The notes: a model not told the origin generated them from the letters alone. DNA of 64,000 bases from Papaver somniferum (GCF_003573695.1 NC_039358.1:16430637-16494636); one strand, 5' to 3'; counted from the stretch's first letter, positions 33,319 through 44,900 are shown. Program-made: numbers and translations.

Positions 33319-35784
33319 TGATAGGATATGGGAATATCCTATATTATAATAACTGTAATCGAACGGTGTCCAACTAGTAGACAGAGGAAAGTACGGGTCG
33401 AACCCACAAGGAGCGGTGGAAATACCGATAACTAATATCTCTAATCGAAAAACAATACTTTTGGGATTTTGAGGATTAAGAATGAAATAATAAAATTAAA
33501 CTAAACTAATAGAGTAAATCCAAAGGAAAAGTCGGTAACCAGGGTTTCATGGTATCCACTACTATCTCTATTTAATTACTGAAATGAAACATGATTGCAA
33601 ATATATGTTCATTGTTAGTTCTATCGACTCCACCTATTATATGTATTGGAGTCGCAAATATCACTGGGACACCCTAAGCATGGCACATCAAAAGACTAAA
33701 CCCAAGAAAGCACCATCAAATTGTGTTAGCGAGAAAGTTATATGAAACTAAATTATTGATTCACGATTTGTATCTGGCTCTTCTAAGTATAACCCATCAA
33801 AGGACTCAACCCAAGCATGAACTATCAAATAATGAGACCAAACCTATTTGTAAAACTATCCAATTACACACAAAGGTTATTACTAAACCGGTGGAGCAGC
33901 AACTCATTTTTTCAATCAATCAATAAACAATATTCGAAAATCAATGTAATCAAATCATAATGGTCTATTGCTATATAATCAATCAAAGTAGCCTAATACC
34001 CAAAGTAGTTTCAGCATAAACCCTAGTTACAAAAATCTAGCAACACATGATTATGGGTTTCTTAAAAACCCAAATAAAATGATTACAAGAAAATAAAGGA
34101 AAAGATTAAACCCTTGTCACCGAATCGTCTCCTTTCCCCTTCGATCTCTTGTTCTTCCGTTCTCGCCTTCACGGCTGTTCGAACTGCTGCTACGTCGTCT
34201 CTTTTTCTCTTATGTGGTTTCGGCTCTGTAGCCGCTACTCAAAACCGGCCTCCCCCATTCTGTTGCTTCTCATTCATTTGTAATTTAATGCTGCGAAGGA
34301 GTCTGACTAAGACCTAGTAAAATTACCTAGGCCCAGTCCATCATGGTCCAACTAGCCTCAGGTCCAACTTCTCCACATTACACTCGATATTCAGAGACCC
34401 CAAATTCCACACGCTGCAATCCATCTTCACCATCCGCGCCTTGTAGACTCGAGCCAAAGTACTGAACATCTCCAACTCCGGCCAGAAATAGTGAATTCTA
34501 ACTGCAGCTCCATTCAACCACGGCAACCCCAACTCATTGATCGCAGAACTATCTCTGTCCTTCTTGCCACCAATTCCTATATAGCATCGCCAGTTAGATG
34601 CCAAGCCTGATTTCATCTTCAGTCCGTCTGTAATTTTATCACACAGCCACCATCATTGCAACTGAAAACGTCACATAACACCCATTTCCATTCTGAACCT
34701 TCTCGACCGGCAGTAGCAACTCGTCCAAGCTTGGCCAACAATGAACTCCAACTTCAAAGTACAACCCTAAAGCTAGCACTTCCTTGTAGACAAACCCATC
34801 TCCGCTGATTGCAATATCAACTGCTGATTGTTGCTGCAGTAATCGCCTTCTCCGACTTCCTACTACCAAATTCTGCTCAAGATCAAAAGAAACCAGCACC
34901 CATTCTTCTTCTCATCCAACGCCATTACTTCAAGTTCTAGTTTTAGATCAAACCGAGAACACCCAATTTGTTCTAACAACCTGAATTCCGATAAGCTCCA
35001 TCACCTTCACGCCAGTGCAAACTTCAAGTCTCTTCTATTACAACTGGTTTTGTCGCTGCCAATCTTCAATTCAGAACTCCCCTAGCTAGTGCCAAGCTCA
35101 AAGACGAGCTTCTTCCATCGATACTTCCATACACTTTTCAGCATCGAGCACGAGTTCTTCTCCTTCGAACATCATCACGAGCCAACGCCTTAACTCACAT
35201 TAGTTACATCTCATGAATCTGCTCGAGCTCCAACTTCCTGTCTTCACTGGTCTCACGACCCTCCACCGGTAACAAACCCCGTTGCAGACATAACTCAGTT
35301 ACTGACCTTGTATGCATCTTTCTCCGACTGCCTACTACCATCTGCAACTAGCTCGACCTTTCTCCATCTCGATTTGTCAGCAGTGCCTCCTGCTTTAATA
35401 GGAAATGAAATTTCCATTTCTTGTTTTAACACGAACTGAAACACCACAAAATGTTGTGGTACCAATGTGGACACGTCCCACATTTTCTTTACCTCTAATG
35501 ACTCCACGTTCTGCACAAACACAAATCTTTGTCTACCCCGAATATGAAAGTAATATGGCTTGGTGGTGGGACAGCCTAACTAGTAGCCAAAGAAATAAGC
35601 TCCGTCCCATTTTGGTGGCGTTGTTACAAATGCCTCTTTAATCTCCAATTTAGCAGTTTTTCGGTCGTTCGATCAGATTTCCTTGTACTTTCTACAAAAG
35701 CACTAAAATGAAGTTGTTAGCCAAAATATCGAGTTCTAGATAATATAAACATGGGTATAAAACATAGCATATGCGTGCTTATCA
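33319..35784 (-). mobile_element. Element A 5' LTR (2466 bp)
   Basis: On the plus axis it runs TGATAGGATATGG to GTGCTTATCA and is followed by the GTAGC duplication. It is near-identical to the 3' LTR apart from the 332-bp segment (34508-34839) present here and deleted there, and small indels such as an insert near 33882. Confidence 0.9.
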
Positions 35785-36965
35785 GTAGCAGAGGGAGACA
35801 TAGTCTCGCCATAGGTTTTCAGAGAAAAACAGTTATTACCTCCAGGATATCTGAACTTAGAATTTCTTGTCCTTCCTTGGCAGTTTCCAGATACGAGAGA
35901 ACATCTCATAGTCCTTCTGGGAAACACATGTGAGGAATCTTTTTGATAACAAAGTCTAGGACCTCTAGAAATAGGTTCCAGGGGATTTTCCGAAATTGGT
36001 CTCCATACACTAGACTTAGATTTACCAGAGTTGTTCTTATAAGCACATGACATGCTTTCATAGGTAGTACGATTTATACCACTAGAGTTTATCAATGTCC
36101 TGTAGTGATTTCTAGGAGAGAGATCACTTTTATAAGATGCATGGTTTCCTGTGAAAGGGAGTTTTACAGCAACAGCCGTTCGACTATTTACTCCATTGAC
36201 AGTAGAAAGAAGCAATTTGTGAAGATTAGAAACTTGTTTCTTTCTGGCAAAGCAATGGATGACATAGTGATTTCCTTTTCCACAGAAGGTACAGGTTCGT
36301 GGAGGAGAAGTAACAACAGGCACTTGTTTGAACTTCATAGCCATCGAAGAAGATTGTAAGTTATGAAAACTTTTCTTGACACAATCTTCATCTGGAGAAA
36401 ATTTCATTCTGTACAGTAACTCATGAAAATTAGTTTGTGCAGAAGAACTTTTCATTAAGACAGAGTTTTCTTTTTCCAGGGATTTGCACTGTCTATGGGC
36501 TAGAGCAAGTGAGGTTTCAAATTTCTCTTTCTCAACACGAAGTCTGTCTAGATCGGATGAATGCGTCTTGATCAAACATTTTCCTCTAATTGAGCCTTCT
36601 TTCACCAGCTTTTCAAGATTACAAATCTTTTCACGCTGTATATTGTTTTCTTGAGGAAGTTTCTCAATTTCCTTAGAGAAAGACCCTAGAATGTCGTAGA
36701 GTACATGTTCACGATCAATAGACTTTTCGAATTTATCAATGAGCTGTACATGATCCTTGAGATCAACAAACTCTGTAGAATTTTTTGTAATTCTGGTGAG
36801 CTCCAATTCAGATTTAGCCATTATGTCCAATGTCTCATTAGAGGAAGAGTGGCTTACACAAGATGAGACAATCTTCCTACCTCGGGATTCGGAAGAATCA
36901 ACTAAGGAGTGATCCTTTGAGGTATTTCCGAGACACTTGACAAAGTTGACAGCTTTAGGAGGCAT
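35785..36965 (-). pseudogene. gag: Element C gag-like protein: coiled coil plus CCHC zinc knuckle, cut by element A
   Basis: The most likely start is the ATG at 36965 (MPPKAVNFVKC), about 80 bases after the primer site. The frame runs into element A at 35785 and would resume at 16022. Residues about 40-200 are a Lys/Glu/Leu-rich coiled coil. The knuckle CTFCGKGNHYVIHC (C-x2-C-x4-H-x4-C, 36252-36293) follows, then Ser/Arg/Asn-rich text. There is no UBN2 core, which P1 and P2 have before their knuckles. The knuckle resembles the second, decayed knuckle of P1/P2 (CSFCSQKGHELSR). It probably packages element RNA. No protease or polymerase is visible on either side of A. Confidence 0.7.
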
Positions 36966-37046
36966 TTTGGTATGCGTATGAGATTCTGTCCACAAACTCA
37001 GATTGCCAAAAAAAACAGACTTGTTAGGTCTTAAACGTGTTTGCCA

Positions 37047-37058
37047 GCTCTGATACCA
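37047..37058 (-). other. Primer-binding site of element C (initiator-Met tRNA)
   Basis: TGGTATCAGAGC in the sense direction, preceded by LTR end CTCTTTCA and followed 82 bases later by the gag start. This identifies C as Copia-type. Confidence 0.9.
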
Positions 37059-37060
37059 AT

Positions 37061-37096
37061 TGAAAGAGTTGATTTATCTAAAATTCTATCAATTTT
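37061..37096 (-). mobile_element. Element C 5' LTR remnant (36 bp)
   Basis: Only the last 36 bases (sense end ATCAACTCTTTCA) of the LTR remain. Beyond them the D palindrome begins with TGATAGACG. Confidence 0.6.
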
Positions 37097-37985
37097 TGAT
37101 AGACGCATTTATGTGTCTATTTTCATCTCGATTTTGTATATTGTTAGTACCCATTTTTGTACTTATTATGGTGTTTGATGTGTTTGTAGGTATTTTTGGG
37201 CAATAAATGTTTTTGGAGAAATCGGCTCGAAAAGTTGATAAAGGCACCCGGAGGACGCCTACTATTCGGACTCTCGGTTTGGTTAAGGGGTACTTCAATT
37301 ACTAATGGGCACCTCACTATTATTGGCACCCCAGATGTTGGATAAGGGAAATCTCCTCCTTCGTTTGAATTCAGAAATTTGGCGAGAAAAGAAGCTCTCA
37401 ACCGGCAGAATTAGGGTTTATGATTTGGGCATGTTTTAGGGAGACTAAAGGGCTGGAATTAATTGGGTTTGCTCTAGTGGAGTATACAGGGTTGGTAGTG
37501 GTGTTCGTTTCGATTGGAATCGACTATATCGACGATTGGGAGGTAAACATAATTTTTGGTCGGGATTGTTCGTCTTCTCCGGCGAAGTCACCTGGTTATG
37601 ATTTGGACGAGCTTTCTATTGGACTTTCTCATGGTTTAGGGTTGGTTTAGGTCTGTTTCGATCAAACAGGCTTGGTAATGGACATTGAATCGAAGAAACA
37701 GAGTTATCCATGAAGTTTTGGCAAAACAGAGAAGTAGGGTTTCACAGTTTTTCTTTTCCTTCTCTGTCCCGAGTGCAGCTGATGTTTGCGTGTGGGAAGA
37801 AGCAGTTGGTTGCGATTTAAAAGGTGCTAGGAACGTTTTTGGAGTGTGTAAACACAAGTCAGTTGCGTGAGGAGTTGAAATAGCAAAGAAAAATCTCGTA
37901 TCTTGCATGGAAGTAAAATAAAATATTTTTGGTTGATTGCCGAGATTATTTGGAGTTATAGGGATTTATTCTCGGTCCAAATGGG

Positions 37986-37993
37986 TATATATA
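37986..37993 (+). promoter_or_regulatory. TATA box, left arm of the palindrome
   Basis: TATATATA in the LTR sense orientation (plus), about 890 bases from the LTR start, pointing toward the palindrome centre. Confidence 0.4.
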
Positions 37994-38399
37994 GGATGCT
38001 GGGATATGAGAAACGGGGCATGGAGAGTTAGGGGTAGAAAGTAGCGAGCACAGAAGGCTGCAGAGAGTTGTAGTCGGAGTTCCTGCACTTTCAGGCGAAG
38101 AAGAAGACGAAGAATAGATCACTGTTTGTGTAGTACTTGTCATCTTTTCTTTATAACATCAATTGTAACAGAAGATTCTGCAACTTTTCATGATTGTGGT
38201 AAAAGGGTGTTACAAAATCTTCTGTTACAATTGATGTTATAAAGAAAAGATGACAAGTACTACACAAACAGTGATCTATTCTTCGTCTTCTTCTTCGCCT
38301 GAAAGTGCAGGAACTCCGACTACAACTCTCTGCAGCCTTCTGTGCTCGCTACTTTCTACCCCTAACTCTCCATGCCCCGTTTCTGTGATCCCAGCATCC

Positions 38400-38407
38400 T
38401 ATATATA
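38400..38407 (-). promoter_or_regulatory. TATA box, right arm of the palindrome
   Basis: TATATATA, the mirror of 37986-37993, pointing the opposite way. The same place in LTR_b (46514-46522) reads TATTTATAG in sense. Confidence 0.4.
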
Positions 38408-39296
38408 CCCATTTGGACCGAGAATAAATCCCTATAACTCCAAATAATCTCGGTAATCAACCAAAAATATTTTCTTTTACTTCCATGCAAGATACGAGAT
38501 TTTTCTTTGCTATTTCAACTCCTCACGCAGCTGACTTGTGTTTACACACTCCAAAAACGTTCCTAGCACCTTTTAAATCGCAACCAACTGCTTCTTCCCA
38601 CACGCAAACATCAGCTGCACTCGGGACAGAGAAGGAAAAGAAAAACCGTGAAACCCTACTTCTCTGTTTTGCCAAAACTTCATGGATAACTCTGTTTCTT
38701 CGATTCAATGTCCATTACCAAGCCTGTTTGATCGAAACAGGCCTAAACCAGCCCGAAACCATGAGAAAGTCCAATAGAAAGCTCTTCCAAATCATAACCA
38801 GGTGACTTCGCCGGAGAAGACGAACAACCCCGACCAAAAATTATGTTTACCTCCCAATCGTCGATATAGTAAATTCCAATCGAAACGAACACCACTACCA
38901 ACCCTGTTTACTCCACTAGAGAAAACCCAATTTATTCCAGCCCTTTAGTCTCCCTAAAACATGCCCAAATCATAAACCCTAATTCTTCCGGTTGAGAGCT
39001 TCTTTTCCCGCCAAATTTCTGAATTCAAACGAAGGAGGAGATTTCCCTTATCCAACATCTGGGGTGCCAATAATAGTGAGGTTCCCATTAGTAATGGAAG
39101 TACCCCTTATCCAAACCGAGAGTCCGAATAGTAGGCGTCCATCGGGTGCCTTTATCAACTTTTCGAGCCGATTTCTCCAAAAACATTTATTGCCCAAAAA
39201 TACCTACAAACACATCAAACACCATAATAAGTACAAAAATGGGTACTAATAATATACAAAATCGAGATGAAAATAGACACATAAATGCGTCTATCA

Positions 39297-40700
39297 AATA
39301 CACCCCAAACTTATTATTTTCTAGTCCCGAGCAAATCAAATCTAGGAAAATAAAAACTCACTAGGTGGCCCTAGCGATGGAGTGTTGTCTCCGGAGGGTT
39401 TACCAGAGGTGTACCGACAAAACCTTTACTTCTATTTGGTCACAAGTATCCAAAGAGCTATGAGGACATAAATATTCTCAACCTATCTCCAAGTAACTAG
39501 AATGCCAGAGAAATTAAAGATGTCATCTCTAAAGCTGACTGAAGAAAAGGGGAGACACATCCGCAACACTGCTAGATAAAGAGATATCCCCTACACATCT
39601 AGATAAACATTGTAAGATGTGTCCGCTGCTTTACAGCTGGATAAGATTAGGAGAGAGATAAAGATGAGAGGGACATCTGCTACACAACTGGACTAATTAC
39701 GTGTGATGAGTTAAACCAGTGCTAGAAAGATCTTGTGCCAGATTGAAAGCGGACTAACAAAGCAACCAAATGTATCTTTCTTCGACTCTCTCATAGTGCT
39801 TAGTAGAAACAACGTGTTCTTCGGTCTTCAACTGTTGATGATAAACTTTCGAACCTCATAGAACCTTGACAATTTAACTCTTCTCTTCGATTTATTGCTT
39901 GACTTAAAAATTTCTACTTCCTTATGGCCTTATTAAAAAACGAACATAATGATGACTTTTTTTTTTTTTTTGACACAAAAATTACAAGACAAAAATTTAC
40001 ATGGCCATGAGAGAAGGACTTGGATCTTCGCAACTTGTGATGTCTTGGTATCATGAATTCCAACAACTTATATCATTTGCTCTTATAACTTCTTGTAACT
40101 AAGTCTTCAACTTTTATTTTTGAATTATTCTTTTCTATTGTTGCTTCTAAACCTTAAACGTCTTCAACTTTCTTCATAGATTTTGATGTCGCTCCGCTTG
40201 TTGATGATGATAAGTTTCTACTGAGAGAGAATCGTAATCCAATAACTAAGACTACACTGTGATGTTGTTTTGTCTTTCTGGCATTTCCTGATCTACTTTC
40301 CTTTCCATCATGGATGGTTAGGTCCATAACGGTTACCCTCTAAAAGGAACATGTTCTCTCCTGAATGTCAAAGTTCTCAATGTCTTTTTCTCTAATGTCT
40401 CAATAGAATGTTATCCCTAGCAATTATAATTTCCATCTTTTCGGTGAGAAACAGTATGTAAACTTAGCTAACCGGATACTATGTGACACTAGAAGTTTCT
40501 CCCTTACCCCCAAACTTAAATCTAACATTGTCCTCAATGTTCTAAAGATGAAATTAAAAGCACGAACAAGGAGAAACTGTTACCACTTGAGGGAAAAGAG
40601 ATAAGGAAGGATGTTACCATTTCGCATGAGCGCGGGAGCCTCCCAGTAAATGATAATTTTAAAGTCTCTAGCTAGACATCAAATAACCCAAAAAGGATTG
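39297..40700 (-). other. Element G polypurine tract and 3' noncoding region
   Basis: Next to the LTR lies the complement of a polypurine tract (AATACACCCCAAACTT). Then follow a block resembling B near 22650 (CCTAGCGATGGAGTG..., GTACCGACAAAACCTTTACTT) and a few short units like CCGCAACACTGCTAGATAA at 39555-39700, akin to those of A. A T-rich run lies at 39958-39971. No coding frame. Confidence 0.65.
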
Positions 40701-41489
40701 TCACCTTCCAAAGTTATATACCAATAGTCGAAACAATTGTGGGTCCACAAGACCAAATAGAGCTAACACAAATATGAGACAACTGCACTGGTTCAGAAAA
40801 ATGAAAAGAAGGAGCACATCCTCGTCTAAGGTTTCTGTCAAGAAAACTGGGTTTATCTGGGTAGCATAATTGAGCTTATTATGTGTATCTTTATAAATAG
40901 ATTCATCCGAAAAACGGGTATTTAATACCTGAGTTACCTCCTGGACAATATCAGGTGGATCGGGTTGCGGAGTCTGAATAGACTCAAGTGATATGTCAGA
41001 TGCACAAAGCTCGAGTCCCAAGTTAGGGACTCTAATTAGGGATACGTGACAATCACAAGAACCATCACTACCCCCAAACTTAGGGTTTTCACTACTCACA
41101 GACAAACCTCTAGCTATTGCTTGAATTTCTGTATCTTCAAAGTCCTTAAAATAATCAAGAGATTCTTCCAATTCTCCACCCCAAAACTTAGGGTTATCAT
41201 TACTCTCAGAAAGACCTAACACTATTTCCTGAATTTCAGGGTCCGTAGAGTCTTTAAAATACTCAAGGGATTCTTCTAAAGATTGATCACGCATCTGGTC
41301 TAAGAGAATGGTTTCCTCAAATTCATCTAAAGAATCTCCCAATAGAGTATCATGCCAATTATCCTGAACTATATCCTGAACTAAAGTTCTAATCATATTC
41401 ACTTCTTCTAATTCATCATTCTCAGAAGGTTGTCTAGTAACATTAAAGACATTTAGTTCAGTGGTCATATTACCAAAGGATATGTTCAT
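40701..41489 (-). CDS. Element G acidic ORF following protease, with DPQLFRLLVY end
   Basis: The 262-codon frame starts with the protease tail (NISFGNMTTELNVFN), where Athila elements would run on into reverse transcriptase. Instead an acidic region follows, with two near-repeats of an EESL(E/D)YFKD...EIQ(E/A)I segment, then LGLELCASDISLESI, a hydrophobic stretch (VLLLFIFLNQCSCLIFVLALF) and GLVDPQLFRLLVYNFGR. The LCAS segment is similar to VGLNVCASRILLN of element B, and the end is shared with A and B. It therefore looks like a protein that replaced the polymerase in this family. The hydrophobic run is long enough to cross a membrane, but this is inference only. Confidence 0.6.
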   Translation of the reverse strand: MNISFGNMTTELNVFNVTRQPSENDELEEVNMIRTLVQDIVQDNWHDTLLGDSLDEFEETILLDQMRDQSLEESLEYFKDSTDPEIQEIVLGLSESNDNPKFWGGELEESLDYFKDFEDTEIQAIARGLSVSSENPKFGGSDGSCDCHVSLIRVPNLGLELCASDISLESIQTPQPDPPDIVQEVTQVLNTRFSDESIYKDTHNKLNYATQINPVFLTETLDEDVLLLFIFLNQCSCLIFVLALFGLVDPQLFRLLVYNFGR

Positions 41490-41527
41490 AAGTCTGGTCC
41501 TACAGTTGATGACAACGTTAGATGTGG

Positions 41528-42260
41528 CTAAATTGGGAGACCTAAAATCACCGGGATTTGAGCACTTGGGTCCTGAACTGGCTGGGTGTCTAAAACAACA
41601 AACTCCACTTGATAAAGAAACTTATGAACCTCAATCAGAACATCCTCTATGACACCACGGGGGACTTTGACAGACCTATCAGCTAATTGTAGTGTCATTT
41701 TAGTCGGTTTCAACTTACCAAGACCTAGATGGGTGTATACATGATACGGGAGTAAGTTAACACTAGCTCCCTAAGTCAAGTAATGCCTTATCGACAGTGT
41801 GGTTACCAATTGCACAAGATATGGTAGGGCATCCAGGGTCCTTATACTTAGGGGGTGTTTGGTTTAGAAGAATTGAACTTACTTGACCAGCTAAAAAGAC
41901 TTTCTTATGAACATTAAGCTTACGCTTTCTTGTACAAAGATCTTTAAGGAACTTGGCATAAGCAGGCATGTTCCTAATGGCTTCTAATAAAGGAATGTTG
42001 ATGTACACCTGCTTAAATATTTCCATTATCTCGTTGAAAGTTGACTCCTTCTTTGTTGGGGTTAACAACTGAGGATATGGGGCTCTAGGCACAAAGGTAG
42101 TCCTGTCAGGAATTTCTTGGGACTCCTTAGGGATTGTTTCAGTTTCCTCAGTTACGGGTTCCTCTTGGGAAGTAGAAGGTAGAACTAGAGTATGTTCACT
42201 AGGCATGGCTACCTTATTGTCTACTGTTTTACCGCTCCTAAGGGTTTTTATCGAGTTCAC
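41528..42260 (-). pseudogene. Element G protease region (Athila-type), several frameshifts
   Basis: Athila landmarks are clear: FLKDLCTRKRKLNVH, KYKDPGCPTISCAIGN, the active-site segment KALLDLGS (DLG in place of DTG, as is usual in Athila), then ADRSVKVPRGVIEDVL and VVLDTQPVQDPSAQIPVILG. The frame shifts just after DLG near 41770 (an extra G) and again near 41535. Upstream it is also out of frame with gag, at a run of five G near 42300. The frame nominally starting at 42260 uses GTG and is really the continuation of gag. Confidence 0.85.
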
Positions 42261-42283
42261 ATGGTTTGATGATTCCTCACCAA

Positions 42284-43783
42284 CTAAAGATATTTGATGG
42301 ACCCCCTAGGATTGGCTTGAGTTTGACTAGGAAACTTACCTTCTTCTCTCTCACTTAAATACTTAGCTATTTGGCCGACTTGAAGTTCTAATTTAGCAAT
42401 AGTCTGGGAATTATCCTTATGGTTCTGCCTGGTTTCTTGTTGAAAGCTAAGGTGGTTAGATGATAACATATCATGGTTCTTTACTAACATAGTAAGAGCT
42501 TCTTCTAAGGTAGAGATCTTTTTCTCAGAAGTGTTCTGAAACTGGGTTTGACCTGAAGGGTTCTGAGTATAACCAAAACCTGGGGGAGGCTGAGAATTAC
42601 TAGACTGACTTTGATTCTGGCCCTTAGACCAAGAAAAATTAGGATGGTTTCTCCAACCAGGGTTGTAGGTCTCTGAGTATGGGTCAAACTTCTGACGGTT
42701 CTCAATCCTAGCATTGTTATAGACAGCACGAGCTTGCTCTTCACTAACCTGACCTTCCCAAAATGAGTTATCGGGCTCTATTCCACAACTAGAGACTTGA
42801 GAGGCTCTATTAGGTTCGACAGGGGACCTATTTTTAGACTGTCTCATTTCCAAAGCTTCTAACCTTCTAGACAAAGCAGCAAACTTAGCATCTGACGCAA
42901 AACTCGTATCTACCATATTGGTGCTACTTCTATTAACCAAGAGTCTTTTAGGGGGTTTAACACAACACTCCAACTGTTGGGATTTTTCAGCGACAACTCC
43001 TAAGAAGGTAAAAGCATCATCAACATTTTTACTAGTGAACTCACCAGCGCACATAGACTCGACCATGGCTTTGGTCGAATAGTCTAAACCCTCATAAATA
43101 ATTCTCTACAAGTTTCATCTTATCAAATCCATGGTGAGGACACTGGGATAGGAGATCATTGAATCTCTCTAAAAACCTATAAATAGACTCTCCCTCTTGT
43201 TGCACACTAGCACTAATATTCTTCCTAACAGCTGCAGTTTTATGCTTAGGGTAGATTTCATATAGAAAGCAGCAATAAGTTCCTGCCATGTTTCAATGGA
43301 TTCAGATGCTAGGTTGTTTAGCCAGGTCTTGGCTTTATCTTTCAAGGAAAAGGGGACATCTTAAGTTTCAAAACTTCATCAGTAAGGTCTTTTATTCTAA
43401 CTGTCCCACAAATTTCCTCAAAGTCCCTAATATGAAAATAAGGGTTCTCATCATCTTTTCCTAAGAATTATGGATCATCTGAAGAATACTAGGTTTTATC
43501 TCGAAATTAGACGTATTTCCTGGCAATTTGATGCACGAAGATCGGTTGGTCCTAGTTGGGAACATGTAATCTTTCAAAGTTGCCATCGCTGGCACAGTTG
43601 AAGTACTAGGGGTACTTTCCTCACAAAGAGACATATTCTCAAAACTGAAGTTTACAAAAACGGGGCTCTCAAAAGAAAAGTCTTCGAGCTCCCACCTTCA
43701 CAAGAAGAACTACTAGGTTTATCACTAATAAAACGACCTAGAGTGTTTCTTTTCCAAGACCATTCTCTAATGACCTCGGGCAT
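42284..43783 (-). pseudogene. gag: Element G gag (Athila-type Retrotrans_gag), degenerate
   Basis: The probable ATG is at 43783 (MPEVIREWSW), after the long leader. The N-terminal part (43783-43290) is broken by several shifts, but FEIKPSILQM and DLTDEVLKLKM are legible. The core continues with SVQQEGESIYRFLERFNDLL and CPHHGFDKMKLV (43289-43092), a shift near 43090, then a 260-codon frame (43066-42284) with AMVESMCAGEF, DPYSETYNPGWRNHPNFSW and a Gln-rich coiled tail (LQVGQIAKYL). These strings identify Athila Gag. At least three frameshifts make it non-functional. Confidence 0.85.
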
Positions 43784-44878
43784 ACACTAGAAAAAAAAAA
43801 GAAAAAGAAAAATCCTAAAAGGAAGGGAAGTTCTATGCAAACACAAACAAGGCTGACTTCATCACAACAAACCTACCGATTTCTAGCAAACAAAAAGCAT
43901 GATGGCTCCACTTAGATTGTTTCTAGACCAACTTCTAATCCTTCGAAAGGGAATTCGTTACAATTTAAGAAAACCTCTCTGGAATCAATCCGAGTCAAAG
44001 TAAGTTGAATAGAGGCGAGGGAAGCTCAGTGGAGCTTTGATACCCAAGGCCTCACCGGCATTACAGGGCGGCGCAGTCACGCATTCAACTCACAGAAACC
44101 ATCATGAACTTTGAAGTATGCTTAAAAGAGTAACCAATATTTTTCGAATGACTTTCCTATTAAGCTCGTTACCCTATCGGTCTCGTTCTAGTCAGTATTT
44201 TAAGCTTAGGCTCGCGTTTGGTATCGTTTTCCTAAAACGGGCAAGAAGAGAACGGTGATGAAATCCGAACCCTTATCTTGTATGGCTAGTCCTTGCCCTT
44301 TACTAAGAAATTAAAGCAGCCGTTTTCGAGTCCTCAACATATATGCATACAAAATCATCCAGTAAACCCGCTGACAGGGGATTCGCGGGTTTTAGAATTC
44401 TTACCTCCCGTTCCAGACGGGGGATGAACCGCTGAAGTCGACTCGGGCCACGACTCCTATGTCATGTACGAACCCGAGGCGCCGAGGCGATATCGTAATC
44501 GCCGTCCTTCTCTACAAACATTTTATATTTAAAGCTACCCTTCCGTAGGGTTTAAAAAATAAAAATAATGTCCCAAAGTGTAAAGTCCAAAATCCAAAAA
44601 TAAAGTGCAAAAGAAAAAGAAAATTACAAGAATATAAGATATCCTAATATAAAAAAAAATAAACTCTTTTTTTTTTCTTTTCTTTCGCTCTTTTCGCTTT
44701 GTCTTTGACTCCAAATCTTTGAATATTCACCAAAAGCTTTGGCAAATTTTTTATTTTGCTCCAAATTCCAAAATCTGTAATGCAAAGACAAAAACCCAAA
44801 AACGTAAAGTAGAACAAACAAAACTAAAAAAAATAAAAACATAAAAAAAAATCTAAAAACTCTAGCCTAAAGACAAGT
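43784..44878 (-). other. Element G long 5' leader
   Basis: No coding frame. It includes a GC-richer block (43980-44520) with the words CCCGCTGACAGGGGATTCGC and GTTCCAGACGGGGGATGAAC, flanked by A/T-rich low-complexity DNA (43785-43825 and 44570-44860). Athila elements have long untranslated leaders that may hold packaging signals; that role here is inference. Confidence 0.6.
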
Positions 44879-44895
44879 CCGCGTCGGCGGCGCCA
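44879..44895 (-). other. Primer-binding site 1 of element G
   Basis: Sense TGGCGCCGCCGACGCGG, five bases after LTR_a. It shares TGGCGCCG with the tRNA-Asp site but then diverges, identically to primer site 2. Confidence 0.75.
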
Positions 44896-44900
44896 AAAAT

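Larger units (their letters stand above)
16023..35784 (-). mobile_element. Element A: Athila-like non-autonomous Gypsy element, nested in C and hosting B
   Basis: The LTRs run TGATAGG...ATCA. The 5-base duplication GTAGC is found on both outer sides (16018-16022 and 35785-35789). Read on the minus strand: 5' LTR (35784-33319), tRNA-Asp-type primer site, one degenerate ORF, polypurine tract (31404-31417), and 3' LTR (31403-16023), which is split by element B. Without B the element is about 6.5 kb, with only 1.9 kb of internal sequence. No Gag core, protease or polymerase is present. Confidence 0.9.
37097..39296. repeat. 2.2-kb near-perfect palindrome of Athila-like LTR sequence (D)
   Basis: Arms 37097-38184 and 38210-39296 are reverse complements with few mismatches, around a spacer of about 25 bases. 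Each arm begins, from outside, with the LTR terminus TGATAGACGCATTTATGTGTC and includes a TATA run. Each corresponds to 46330-47410 of LTR_b, that is the outer 1.1 kb (U3 and start of transcription) without the inner R-U5 half. Open frames on the two arms mirror one another and are not genes. Confidence 0.9.

Noticed and set aside
37636..38805. Mirror-image ORFs with Ser/Thr-rich proteins on opposite strands
   Set aside because: They are the two arms of one palindrome read on opposite strands; the sequence is LTR U3.
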